DNA of 64,000 nt, taken from NCBI RefSeq assembly GCF_016464425.1, contig NZ_JADDKQ010000023.1, positions 21,442 through 85,441 on the forward strand, in the 5' to 3' direction. This document shows positions 1 to 8,082 of this stretch, one piece after another. Source of the stretch: Actinotalea solisilvae (GTDB lineage: Bacteria > Actinomycetota > Actinomycetes > Actinomycetales > Cellulomonadaceae). Position 1 is the stretch's first letter, and every line of letters begins with the position of its first letter. The notes beneath the pieces are model-generated. The model did no database searches. It was not told the DNA's origin and saw only the letters and a program-made list of their open reading frames with translations. Both the position numbers and the translations under genes were made by a program.

Positions 1-100
1 CGACGGCATGGAGCTCGCCGTGGGCGCGGGCGCGCTGGTCCTCGCCGGCGCCGGCGCCGTCGTCGTCGCGCGTCGTCGCCAGGCTGCCCAGGCGCGCTGA
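1..100 (+). CDS. 3' end of a membrane- or wall-anchored protein (partial)
   Basis: Only the last 32 codons are in the window; the reading frame ends at the TGA at 98-100. The visible tail is a run of about 20 small hydrophobic residues (Ala, Val, Leu, Gly) followed by RRRQAAQAR. A hydrophobic stretch closed by a short basic tail is the usual C-terminal anchor of secreted actinobacterial surface proteins, with or without an LPXTG motif upstream, which would lie outside the window. No catalytic domain can be seen, so the function is unknown. The gene is followed by a G/C homopolymer tract. Confidence 0.6.
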   Translation, partial: DGMELAVGAGALVLAGAGAVVVARRRQAAQAR

Positions 101-136
101 CTCGACCTGACTCGCCGGCCACCGCGCCGGACGCCC

Positions 137-260
137 GGGGGGGGGGGGCCCCCCCGGGGACCCGCCCCCCCCGGGGGGGGGCCCGGGGGGGGGGGGGCCC
201 CCTCGCCGGGCCGCGCCGGCCCCCGCGCGGGCCGGGGGGCGGCGGGCCCCCGCCGGGGCC
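137..260. repeat. G/C homopolymer tract (low complexity)
   Basis: This stretch between the partial gene and the CDF transporter is almost only G and C, with runs of 12 G (137-148), 9 G (173-181) and 13 G (185-197) separated by C runs. It holds no credible reading frame. The G and C blocks are complementary, so a strong hairpin or terminator, or a G-quadruplex, is possible. Long G runs are also a classic sequencing or gap-closing artefact, and a run of 18 G sits near the other end of the window. Confidence 0.7.
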
Positions 261-296
261 CCGGCCTCCCGGCGTGTCCGGGCAGGGCGCGGTGCG

Positions 297-1307
297 TCAG
301 CCGGCGTCGTGCCCGTGGGTCGCGCCGTCGTCCTGCGCGGCGCCGGGCAGCAGCTCGTCGGGGAGCTCGGCGACGGGGACCACGACGAGGTCGCGGATCT
401 TCCAGTCGAGCTCGAGCGCACCCGCGCGCGCGTCCGCGAGCTGCTCGAGCGATGGCGTCGTGCCCGCGTGCGGCACGACGAAGGACTCGACGTGGAAGAC
501 GTGCCCCTCGTCGCGCACGCGTGACCGCGCGACGTCCACCCAGGCGAGGGACGTGAGGTGCGCGTCCAGCTCGCGGACGAGCGGGTGCGGCTCGCCGCCG
601 TCGACGGTCTCGGCCCGCGAGTCCATGAGCGCGGACACGGCGACGCGCAGGTTGCCGACACCGTCGCGCAGGACGCTGCCCGAGATGAACAGCGCCGCTG
701 CCGAGTCCGCCCACCACAGGCCCATCCCGATGCCCAGGACGCCGACGATGCCGCCGACCGCCGTCATCCAGTCGGCCTTGTTCATCTTCGCGTCGGCCCA
801 CAGGACGCGGTCGTGCAGCGAGCGCGCGAGCGGCAGCTTCGCGCGGCCGAGCAGGACGGGCGGCACGGCCGTGTACGCCATGACGACGATCATCGGCCAG
901 CCGGACCACACGGGCTGCCCCGCGACCACCATCAGCCCGACCGGCGGGTGCTCCTGGGCGAGGAGGCCCGACGCGGAGTCCCACACCATGAAGGCGCCCA
1001 TCGTCACGAGCGCGGTCGCCGCGACGAGGTGCCCGACGCCGATCGAGCGGTGGTAGCCGTACGGGTGGCGCTCGGTGGGCGCCCGGCGCGTGAGGTGGAC
1101 CGCGACGAGGAACGAGACGGGCGGGATGAACGAGAGCAGGTCCTCGAGCCACGCGGCCTTCATGGCCTGGGAGCTGCCCATGACGAGGTACACGAGCGTG
1201 ACGGCGGTGACGAGGAACGCGATGGTGAGCCACGCGAGCCGGATCGCCCGGCGCAGGTCGCGCTCCTGCTCGGCGGGCAGCTCGGTACGGCCGAAGCGCG
1301 TGCTCAC
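297..1307 (-). CDS. CDF-family cation efflux transporter
   Basis: This 336-residue protein has the cation diffusion facilitator layout: several transmembrane segments in residues 22-210, then a cytosolic domain. The TM2 metal-site region reads LED (E55, D56), followed by the loop motif HPYGYHR (81-87), close to the family HP(F/Y)G. TM5 contains ADAKMNKAD (171-179) and TM6 contains D201. The C-terminal tail ends in HGHDAG, a small His-rich metal-binding tail. CDF proteins export divalent cations (Zn, Fe, Co, Mn) against protons. The metal is unclear because the usual His/Asp pairs of TM2 and TM5 are not typical here. It starts with GTG inside the stop codon of the upstream lipoprotein gene (GTGA overlap), so the two are translationally coupled. 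Confidence 0.85.
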   Translation of the reverse strand: MSTRFGRTELPAEQERDLRRAIRLAWLTIAFLVTAVTLVYLVMGSSQAMKAAWLEDLLSFIPPVSFLVAVHLTRRAPTERHPYGYHRSIGVGHLVAATALVTMGAFMVWDSASGLLAQEHPPVGLMVVAGQPVWSGWPMIVVMAYTAVPPVLLGRAKLPLARSLHDRVLWADAKMNKADWMTAVGGIVGVLGIGMGLWWADSAAALFISGSVLRDGVGNLRVAVSALMDSRAETVDGGEPHPLVRELDAHLTSLAWVDVARSRVRDEGHVFHVESFVVPHAGTTPSLEQLADARAGALELDWKIRDLVVVPVAELPDELLPGAAQDDGATHGHDAG

Positions 1308-1786
1308 GGCGACACCTCCTGACCCAGGAGGAAGCGCTCGAGCTCGACGAGGAACGCGTTCTCACCCGTCTGCACGGCCATGACGTGCAGCTCGGTGGCG
1401 CCCTCGGGCCCCGTCGCCTCGGCGTACGGGTAGGTCAGCGTCGCGTGCGCCGCCCAGGGCGAGGTCGTGGTCAGTCCGCCGACGACGAGGTCGAGCTCGT
1501 CGCGGTGGAGCTGGTCGACGAGGTCGGCCTCACCGCCCCGCGTCCACTCGACCTCGGCGCCGAGCGAGGCCGCAAAGTCCCGCACGAGCTGCGGCTCGAT
1601 GCCCGCGGGGCCCGAGCCGCCCGGGTCCGGCGCCTCCTCGGTCCAGGGCGGGTCGGTCGAGACCCCCACCCGGAGCACGCCGCCACGCACGTCCTCCAGC
1701 GTGTCCTCGGGGTCCGTCGGGATGGTGACGCCGCAGCCCGCGAGGAGGGTGAGGATGCCGAGCCCGGCGACCACGCGAGCGATCAT
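1304..1786 (-). CDS. One-lobe family 3 solute-binding lipoprotein
   Basis: About 160 residues with a lipoprotein signal ending LLAGC (C18 from the ATG chosen at 1786; a GTG at 1804 would add six residues). The mature part resembles the first lobe of amino-acid-type (SBP_bac_3) binding proteins: GGVLRVGVSTDPPWTE, then GIEPQLVRDFAASLGAEVEW, then DELDLVVGGLTTT. It then goes straight to the final helix of the family, MAVQTGENAFLVELERFLL. The second lobe, roughly 80-100 residues in normal members, is absent with no frameshift. No ABC permease or ATPase lies nearby; the partner is the downstream CDF transporter, with which it overlaps by four bases. It may be a periplasmic sensor or metal-delivery protein rather than an ABC receptor; that is inference. 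Confidence 0.7.
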   Translation of the reverse strand: MIARVVAGLGILTLLAGCGVTIPTDPEDTLEDVRGGVLRVGVSTDPPWTEEAPDPGGSGPAGIEPQLVRDFAASLGAEVEWTRGGEADLVDQLHRDELDLVVGGLTTTSPWAAHATLTYPYAEATGPEGATELHVMAVQTGENAFLVELERFLLGQEVSP

Positions 1787-1835
1787 GGCCCCATCCAACG
1801 CCACCTGGCGCGGTCCGCACCTCGGGGCGGTGGGT

Positions 1836-3410
1836 TCAGTGCGGGGCGTCCTGGCCCAACGGCGCGCCCGGCCACCGGTGCGACCCGGTCGTCGTCGGCG
1901 GCTCGCCGAAGAAGTCGGCCACCTCCCCGGTGCGGGCGCGGTCGGGCTCGCGGAAGGGCGGGTTGCTCGTCGTGCGCGCGCGGAGCGGGGCCGCCTGCAC
2001 CTCCTGGGCCTTCTCCGCCGTGCGCGCTGACATCCGGCGGCTCGTGCGTCCCTCGGGCGCCGGGGCCAGCGGCGCGTAGTCGTAGTAGGCGTAGCTGCCC
2101 GCGCTCTTGGCGGGCACGCGGTTGAGCACCAGTCCGAGGACCCGCGCCCCGACGGTCTCGAGTGCGCCGAGCGACTGCGCGAGCTCGTTCTGGTGGATCG
2201 AGTGCGCTCCGACGACGACGATCGCGCCGCCCGTGAGCCGGGCGAGGATGGCGGCGTCCGTCACGGGCAGCAGGGGCGGTGTGTCGATGATGACCACGTC
2301 GTAGGCCCGGCTCACCATCGCGAGCAGGTCCGCCATGGTGCGCGACCCGAGCAGCTCGCTCGGGTTGGGCGGGATCTGGCCGGACGGGAGCACGTGGAGC
2401 TGGCCGTTGCCCCACGGCTGGACGACGTCCTCGAGCGACGCGCGGCCGATGAGGACCGTGGTGAGGCCCGCGGTGCCCTCGAGGTCCATGTAGCGCGCGA
2501 CCGCGGGCCGGCGGAGGTCGGCGTCGACGAGCAGCACCTTGGAGCCGGCGTCCGCGAGGGTGATCGCGAGGTTGATGGCGGTCGTGGACTTGCCCTCGCC
2601 GGGGAGTGAGGAGGTGACCACCATCGTCTGCAGGTCGTCCGTGACGTCGAGGAACTGCAGGTTGGTGCGCAGCCGCCGGAACGACTCCGAGCGCTGGCTG
2701 TGGGGGTTGGCCGCCACGAGGAGCGGGTCCTTCACCGCCTCGTCGTCGTGCACGATTGTCGCGACGACGGAGGTCTCGCTGACCTTGCGCACGTCTGCCT
2801 CGCTGCGGACGCGGGTGTCGAGGATCTCCCGGAGCAGGGCGATGCCGAAGCCCATGCCCAGACCGACGAGAAGGCCGAGCGCGAGGTTGAGCTTGGTGTT
2901 GGGGGAGGCCGGCTCGGTCGGCGCCGAGGCCGCCCGGACGGAGCTGATCTGCACCGGGGAAGGCCCGTCCTCGGGCTTCTCCAGGTCGGTCACCTCGCTG
3001 GCGAGGCTCTCCGACGTCGCGTTGGCGATGTCCGAGGCGGTCTGCGGGTCCTCGTGCGTCGCGGTGATGTTGATCAGCACCGTGTCGAGGGGGTTGTCCG
3101 CCGTGATCGTCCGGGCGAGCTCGTCCGGAGTCGTGCTGAGGTCGAGGTCCTCGACGACGGGGATCAGCACGCGCGGGCTCGTGGCGAGGTCGGTGTACGA
3201 CTTCACCTGGCGCTGCGTGAAGCTGCTGCCCTGCGCGAGGTCCGACGTCGTGCCACCGGTCCGCACAGAGACGAACACCTGGGCACGCGCCTCGTAGAGG
3301 GGCGTCGTCACGAGGGTGACGGCCACGGCGCCCGCGACTGCCAGCACGGTGAGAAGCAGGATGGAGAGCCACCGCTTCCGCAGGACTGTCACGTAGTCCT
3401 GAAGTTCCAT
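1836..3410 (-). CDS. Polysaccharide chain-length regulator / BY-kinase
   Basis: A 524-residue Wzz-BY-kinase fusion of the Gram-positive type. An N-terminal Wzz domain with TM1 at about residues 15-36 and TM2 at about 174-194 brackets an extracellular loop. The cytosolic kinase has Walker A PGEGKST (270-276), Walker A' VDADLRRP (295-302) and Walker B VVIIDTPP (372-379). A small tyrosine cluster (Y440, Y442, Y443, Y445) near the C-terminus is the likely autophosphorylation tail. BY-kinases tune polymer length and export by cyclic autophosphorylation. I chose the ATG at 3410 because GGGGAG precedes it and members usually begin MELQDY; an upstream in-frame ATG at 3458 lacks such a site. It is transcribed away from the exopolysaccharide operon. 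No tyrosine phosphatase gene is present in the locus. Confidence 0.9.
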   Translation of the reverse strand: MELQDYVTVLRKRWLSILLLTVLAVAGAVAVTLVTTPLYEARAQVFVSVRTGGTTSDLAQGSSFTQRQVKSYTDLATSPRVLIPVVEDLDLSTTPDELARTITADNPLDTVLINITATHEDPQTASDIANATSESLASEVTDLEKPEDGPSPVQISSVRAASAPTEPASPNTKLNLALGLLVGLGMGFGIALLREILDTRVRSEADVRKVSETSVVATIVHDDEAVKDPLLVAANPHSQRSESFRRLRTNLQFLDVTDDLQTMVVTSSLPGEGKSTTAINLAITLADAGSKVLLVDADLRRPAVARYMDLEGTAGLTTVLIGRASLEDVVQPWGNGQLHVLPSGQIPPNPSELLGSRTMADLLAMVSRAYDVVIIDTPPLLPVTDAAILARLTGGAIVVVGAHSIHQNELAQSLGALETVGARVLGLVLNRVPAKSAGSYAYYDYAPLAPAPEGRTSRRMSARTAEKAQEVQAAPLRARTTSNPPFREPDRARTGEVADFFGEPPTTTGSHRWPGAPLGQDAPH

Positions 3411-3466
3411 CACGAGCTCCCCTGTCGATTCCACATCCCGCTGGACATCGGCAGACATCGTCGCAC

Positions 3467-3569
3467 GGTGAGCGGTTCACCTCACCCGACCCGAGGTCGG
3501 GCACAACCCTCAAGGATGACCGGGGCCGACCGATGTCCCAGTCGGCACGCATTTCGGCATGCCTACGAT
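3467..3569. promoter_or_regulatory. Divergent promoter region of the exopolysaccharide locus
   Basis: The gap between the BY-kinase and the priming transferase contains an inverted repeat GGTGA-GCGGT-TCACC (3467-3481), a second one CCCGACC-CGA-GGTCGGG (about 3484-3500) and a -10-like TACGAT at 3564-3569. If the -10 is used, the transcript starts near 3576, about 37 bases ahead of the GTG at 3613, which rules out an ATG at 3559 as the start. No clear -35 is visible. The palindromes are candidate operators; the regulator is unknown. Confidence 0.35.
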
Positions 3570-3612
3570 GTCGCGTTCGCGGTCCGTAAACGGTTTTCCT
3601 GGAGGTGTCAGC

Positions 3613-5157
3613 GTGGCCGAGAAGGCTGGCACCCCGACGCTGTCCGGAGTCCCTGGAGCAGCAATTCGTGACGAAATGGACGATGCGTCCGGAATCTCGA
3701 ACGAAACGGACATCTCGTCCGCGGCGGGACTTGCCGGGCAGCGGTGGTGGGTGAGCTACGCCACGCGCATTCTCGTCACGGACGCCGTGGCCGTCTATGT
3801 CGCGGTGTTCACTGCGTACGTCGTCCGGCACGACGTCGCCGGCATCACTCGCGTCAGCGGGGACTTCTCACCGAGCTACCTCGCGGTCTCCATCGTGCTC
3901 ATGTGGGCGTGGCTGTTCGCGCTCGTCGCGGGCCGGACGCAGGACCGCCGCCTCGTCGGCGTCGGACCGACCGAGTACCAGCGCGTCTTCACGGTCTCCT
4001 GGCAGCTCTTCGCGGCAGTGGCCGTCGTGGCCTACCTCGGGAAGATGGAGATCGGCCGCGGCTACCTGGGTCTGGCCTTTCCCCTCGGCCTGGTGCTCCT
4101 GCTCGCCGGGCGCTTCGCTTGGCGCCGGTGGCTGCACCGCCGCCGCCGCGCCGGGCGCTACCAGTCGCGGGTGCTCGTGGTCGGGCACGAGGGCAAGGCT
4201 GAGTACCTCGTCGAGGAGCTCGGCGCGCGGTTCGGCGCGGGGTTCGGCGTCGTGGGCGTCTGCCTGCCGTCCGGCGAGGTGCGCGGCGGCACCGTCGGCG
4301 GCGTGCCGGTCCTGGGAGACATGGCTGAGGCCGCAGCGGTCGCCCGGCGGGAGCGCGTCGACGTCGTCACCGTGGTGGGTGCGGACTCGCTCACGGCCGA
4401 CACAGTCCGCAGGCTCGGATGGGATCTCGAGGGCAGCGGCATCGACCTCGCGCTCACGATGTCCTACCGCGACGTCGCCGGGCCGCGGGTCATCATGAAC
4501 CCCGTCCACGGTCTGCCCTTGGTCTACGTCGACGAGCCTCACTTCACCGGGCCCAAGTACGTCATCAAGACGGTGGCCGACTGGTGCGGTGCCCTGGTGC
4601 TCTGCGTGCTGCTCGCGCCGGTCCTCCTCGTCATCGCCGCACTCGTGCGGCTATCCGGGCCCGGCCCCATCTTCTACCGGCAGGAGCGGATCGGGGCCGG
4701 CGGGCAGACCTTCCGCATGCTCAAGTTCCGCTCGATGGTCGTCGACGCGCACCAGCGGCTCGCGGAGGTCCTCGCCGCGGATGGCGTCGAGAGCGTCGGG
4801 CTCTTCTACAAGCCCAAGAACGACCCGCGCGTCACGGCGATCGGCCGCGTGCTCCGGCGCTACTCGCTCGACGAGCTGCCCCAGCTCTTCAACGTCCTGG
4901 CGGGAGACATGAGCCTCGTGGGCCCGCGTCCGCAGATCGCCGACGAGGTCGCGCTCTACGACCGGAAGGCGCACCGGCGCCTGCTCGTGAAGCCCGGACT
5001 CACAGGCCTGTGGCAGACGTCCGGCCGGTCGGGCCTCACGCCCGAGGAGGGCATCCGGATGGACGTGTACTACGTCGAGAACTGGACGCTCTTCGGTGAC
5101 GTCCTCATCCTTGCGCGCACGGCGAAGGCCGTGCTGCGGGGGGAGGGGGCACGATGA
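3613..5157 (+). CDS. Priming polyprenyl-phosphate sugar phosphotransferase (WbaP/WcaJ type)
   Basis: 514 residues. It transfers a sugar-1-phosphate from a nucleotide sugar to undecaprenyl phosphate, the first step of repeat-unit assembly at the inner face of the membrane. The N-terminal half has four or five transmembrane helices, then a CoA-binding-like domain. The C-terminal catalytic domain (PF02397) shows GPIFYRQERIG, FRMLKFRSM, RRYSLDELPQLFNVL, SLVGPRPQ and KPGLTGLWQ. The GTG at 3613 is preferred because GGAGG lies seven bases before it; an ATG at 3559 has none. It opens the overlapping operon: its stop overlaps the ATG of the next gene by four bases. Confidence 0.9.
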   Translation: MAEKAGTPTLSGVPGAAIRDEMDDASGISNETDISSAAGLAGQRWWVSYATRILVTDAVAVYVAVFTAYVVRHDVAGITRVSGDFSPSYLAVSIVLMWAWLFALVAGRTQDRRLVGVGPTEYQRVFTVSWQLFAAVAVVAYLGKMEIGRGYLGLAFPLGLVLLLAGRFAWRRWLHRRRRAGRYQSRVLVVGHEGKAEYLVEELGARFGAGFGVVGVCLPSGEVRGGTVGGVPVLGDMAEAAAVARRERVDVVTVVGADSLTADTVRRLGWDLEGSGIDLALTMSYRDVAGPRVIMNPVHGLPLVYVDEPHFTGPKYVIKTVADWCGALVLCVLLAPVLLVIAALVRLSGPGPIFYRQERIGAGGQTFRMLKFRSMVVDAHQRLAEVLAADGVESVGLFYKPKNDPRVTAIGRVLRRYSLDELPQLFNVLAGDMSLVGPRPQIADEVALYDRKAHRRLLVKPGLTGLWQTSGRSGLTPEEGIRMDVYYVENWTLFGDVLILARTAKAVLRGEGAR

Positions 5158-6056
5158 ACGAGACCGAGGTGCTCGCGCCCCCAGAGGTCGAGGTGGTCAT
5201 CGTCGCCTACGGCTCCGCGCCGCTGCTGCGCCGCTGCCTGACCTCTCTGCGCGATGTTTCAGCGCAAGGACTGCGCCTCCGGGTGCACGTGGTCGACAAC
5301 GCCAGCCCCGACGGGACGCCCGACGTCGTCGCGCGTGAGTTCCCCGAGGTCGTCCTGTGGCGTAGGTCGACGAACGACGGCTTCGCCGTGGCCACGAACA
5401 TGGCTCTCCGTGCCGTCACAGCCCCCTTTGCCTTGGTACTCAACCCGGACACCGAGGTCCCCGTCGGCACTCTGGACCACCTGCTCGCCACGATGGCGGC
5501 GCACCCTAAGGCGGCCGTCGTCGGCTGCCGCCTGATGCGCCTGGACGGCACGCTCGACCACGCCGCGAAGAGGTCGATCCCTGATCCGTACGAGGCCCTG
5601 AAGTACTTCGTTCGCAGGACCTCACGCTCGGACTACCTCGCGCCGGACGTCGACGACGACGAACTCGGGCGTGTCGACGCCATCAATGGCGCACTGATGC
5701 TCGTCCGTACGGAGGCGCTCTCCGAAGTCGGGCTGCTGGACGAGAGGTACTGGATGTACGGCGAGGACCTCGACTGGTGCGTGCGGTTCTCTGCTGCTGG
5801 CTACCACGTCCTCTACGACGGCCAGGTGAGCGCCCTGCACGTCAAGGGCGCAACCGCGGACCGTCGCCGATCGCTACGCCTCGTGTGGCACTTCCACCGG
5901 AGCATGGCCCTGTTCTACCGCACCCACCAAGCTGGTCGTCATCCGTTGCTCGACGGAGCGGTCTACGTCGCGATCGGTGGACGGTTCCTTTCCCTGGCTG
6001 CGTTGGCGCCGGTGCGAGCGGCCGTGTCCCGCCTCAAGCGGGCGGTGGCCGCGTGA
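5154..6056 (+). CDS. Glycosyltransferase family 2
   Basis: 300 residues, GT-A fold family 2. The N-terminus has EVVIVAYGSAPLLRRCL, then HVVDNASPDGT, and the metal/nucleotide DxD-like segment is LNPDTEV. DERYWMYGEDLDWCVR is the conserved acceptor-site motif of the rhamnosyltransferase-like subgroup. It probably adds one sugar to the lipid-linked repeat at the cytosolic face. The sugar cannot be read from the sequence. ATGA overlap with the priming transferase and GTGA overlap with the next transferase place it firmly in the operon. Confidence 0.88.
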   Translation: MNETEVLAPPEVEVVIVAYGSAPLLRRCLTSLRDVSAQGLRLRVHVVDNASPDGTPDVVAREFPEVVLWRRSTNDGFAVATNMALRAVTAPFALVLNPDTEVPVGTLDHLLATMAAHPKAAVVGCRLMRLDGTLDHAAKRSIPDPYEALKYFVRRTSRSDYLAPDVDDDELGRVDAINGALMLVRTEALSEVGLLDERYWMYGEDLDWCVRFSAAGYHVLYDGQVSALHVKGATADRRRSLRLVWHFHRSMALFYRTHQAGRHPLLDGAVYVAIGGRFLSLAALAPVRAAVSRLKRAVAA

Positions 6057-6916
6057 CGTCACGACTCGAACCGGACGCCGCAGTCGACCTTGTGGTCGTG
6101 ATCCTCAACTGGAACTCGGGCTACGACACCACTGCTGCCGTGCTGACCCTCAGGGAGACCTGGAACGGCGAGATCCTCGTGGTCGACAACGGATCCACCC
6201 GAGGCCTGGACGTGCTGCGCGATCTCGAGTCGGTGCGGGGTGTGACCATCCATCGTCGCTCGACCAACGGTGGGTACGCCGCGGGCATGAACACTGGGAT
6301 GCAGGAGGCGGCTCGGCGAGGCTTCACCCACGCGGCGCTCGTCAATGCCGACGCCCGTCCCGACGGTATGACGTTGCGGCGTCTCGCGGAGCTCGCGGCC
6401 GACGCGGCCGTCGTCGGCACCGCTCAGCGGTCCCCCGCGGGCGAGTACGTCACGGCGGCGGTCGGCGCCGGCGTGTTCCCGAGGTCCTTCACGTGCGGCG
6501 GATGTCGAGATGGCCAGCATGAGGTGGACGTCGTCTCGGGGGCGACGATCGTCGTGGAGCTCGCGACGGCATGCATGCTCGATGGCATGGACGAATCGTT
6601 CTTCCACTATGCCGAGGAGGTCGACTACTGCCTGCGCGTCCGGCGCATCTCGGGGCGGATCGTGTGGTCCTGCAGCACCGTGGTGCCGCACGCCGTAGGG
6701 GGGTCGTTGGCGCACGCGTCGCCCACCGCCCACTACTACAGGGCGCGGAACAAGGTGCTGCTGGCACGCAGACACGGTGTCCCGCTGACCCATCCCCGGC
6801 TGGTCAAGGATCAGCTGATCTTCTGCGCGGCGGCCATGCGAGACGGTGCGGCCCGTGCGTGGGCAGTGGGTGCGCTCGACGGAGCCCGTGGCGTCACGGG
6901 GGCGCGGCCCTCGTGA
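6053..6916 (+). CDS. Glycosyltransferase family 2
   Basis: 287 residues, starting at the GTG that overlaps the previous stop. Family 2 features are VVVILNWNSGYDTT near the N-terminus, ILVVDNGSTRGLD, the DxD-equivalent LVNADARPDG and the acceptor motif FFHYAEEVDYCLRVRR. It carries an unusual CGGC pair (FTCGGCRDG) in the middle of the domain, absent from the neighbouring transferases. It is expected to add a sugar to the lipid-linked repeat unit. An in-frame extension back to 5777 lies inside the previous gene and is not used. Confidence 0.85.
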   Translation: MTSRLEPDAAVDLVVVILNWNSGYDTTAAVLTLRETWNGEILVVDNGSTRGLDVLRDLESVRGVTIHRRSTNGGYAAGMNTGMQEAARRGFTHAALVNADARPDGMTLRRLAELAADAAVVGTAQRSPAGEYVTAAVGAGVFPRSFTCGGCRDGQHEVDVVSGATIVVELATACMLDGMDESFFHYAEEVDYCLRVRRISGRIVWSCSTVVPHAVGGSLAHASPTAHYYRARNKVLLARRHGVPLTHPRLVKDQLIFCAAAMRDGAARAWAVGALDGARGVTGARPS

Positions 6917-8082
6917 AGGTGATGGTCTTCTCGCACTCAGCGGGGCGTGGCGGCGCGGAACGCTCGATGCTCGCGCTGGTGTCAGTCCTCTCTCGGCGTG
7001 GCAACGACGTCGCCGTCGCCGTGCCGGGGGACGGGCCGCTCGAAACCCTCGTGCGGGACGCTGCGCCTGGCGTCGCCCTGTTCCGCTCCCCGGGACACCG
7101 TTGGGTCTCACCCAGGGCCGGCGGGCCGGCGGGAGCCATCAGGTTGCTGCAGTGCGTGATGGACCTGCCTCGTGTGGCCCGGCTCCTGCGCAGCACGGCG
7201 CCCGACGTCGTGGTCGTCAACACCTCGGTGACGCCCGCCCCGATGCTCGCGGCCACACTCATGCGCATCCCGTGCGTCGTGCTGGTGCGTGAGGCGATCG
7301 CCAGCAACCCGGTCATGGCGTCCGCTGTGAGCAGGAGGACCCTCGTCAAGGCATTGCACGCGTGGTCCGACTGCCTCGTCGCCGTCTCCGACTTCGTCGG
7401 CCGGCAAGTAGACGCAGACCTCGTCGTGCTCGAGCACGTGGCGGCCTTGGCGCCTCAGCCCCGGACCGAGCGCACGGGGCCGCTGCGAGCGGCGGTCATC
7501 GGGGCCGTGACGCGCGACAAGGGGCAGCTCGACGCGGTCGAGGCCGTGCGGCATGCCCGCGCTCGGGGTGCAGATGTGGTGCTCGAGCTCCACGGCCCCG
7601 GCAGCGAGCGCGACGTCGCCGTCGTGCGCGACCGCGCCCGGGCGGTCGGAATTTCAGACTTCGTCCGAATCGAGGGTGAGGCGGATGACGTCTCCGCGCT
7701 CCTCGCACGAACCGACGTGCTTCTCGTGCCGTCGCGCCATGAGGCGTTCGGCCGGGTGACGGTCGAGGCGCTCCACGCCGGAGTGCCCGTGGTCGGCTAC
7801 CGCGCGGGCGGGACGACCGAGGCGCTGTCGAGAGGCGGTGGTGTTCTCATCGAGCCGAGCGCCGCCGCGATGGGTGACGCGATCGCCCGGCTCGCGAGCG
7901 ACGGGTCCATGCTCGCCGCGCTCACCCGCCAGGCAGCAGGCGCTGGTGCCTTGTGGCGCCTCGAGCCGACCGACGGCGACCTCGCCGACGTGGTCGAGAT
8001 CGTCGCTCGCGGTGAAGGTGACCGGACGCGCGCTTCAGCGGCCCCTGAGAGCGCCTCGGCCGCGCGGGGTGCACATGGCTGA
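6913..8082 (+). CDS. Glycosyltransferase family 4
   Basis: 389 residues with the GT-B fold. The N-terminal domain opens VMVFSHSAGRGGAERSML, a typical GT4 acceptor-side start with the GG-A-E motif. The C-terminal donor domain has IGAVTRDKGQLDAVEA, then LLVPSRHEAFGRVTVEALHAGVPVV, the E-x7-E retaining-transferase motif, followed by YRAGGTTEAL. It probably builds an alpha-glycosidic bond in the exopolysaccharide repeat. The GTG at 6913 overlaps the preceding stop; an ATG at 6922 is the alternative. Its end overlaps the next gene by eight bases. Confidence 0.87.
   Translation: MKVMVFSHSAGRGGAERSMLALVSVLSRRGNDVAVAVPGDGPLETLVRDAAPGVALFRSPGHRWVSPRAGGPAGAIRLLQCVMDLPRVARLLRSTAPDVVVVNTSVTPAPMLAATLMRIPCVVLVREAIASNPVMASAVSRRTLVKALHAWSDCLVAVSDFVGRQVDADLVVLEHVAALAPQPRTERTGPLRAAVIGAVTRDKGQLDAVEAVRHARARGADVVLELHGPGSERDVAVVRDRARAVGISDFVRIEGEADDVSALLARTDVLLVPSRHEAFGRVTVEALHAGVPVVGYRAGGTTEALSRGGGVLIEPSAAAMGDAIARLASDGSMLAALTRQAAGAGALWRLEPTDGDLADVVEIVARGEGDRTRASAAPESASAARGAHG

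Noticed and set aside
3559..3612. ATG at 3559 as the start of the priming transferase
   Set aside because: No ribosome-binding site, and the -10 box at 3564-3569 would put the transcript start after it; the GTG at 3613 has GGAGG at ideal distance.
5777..6053. In-frame upstream extension of the second glycosyltransferase
   Set aside because: It lies inside the previous gene; the GTG at 6053 gives the family's normal start and a standard overlap.
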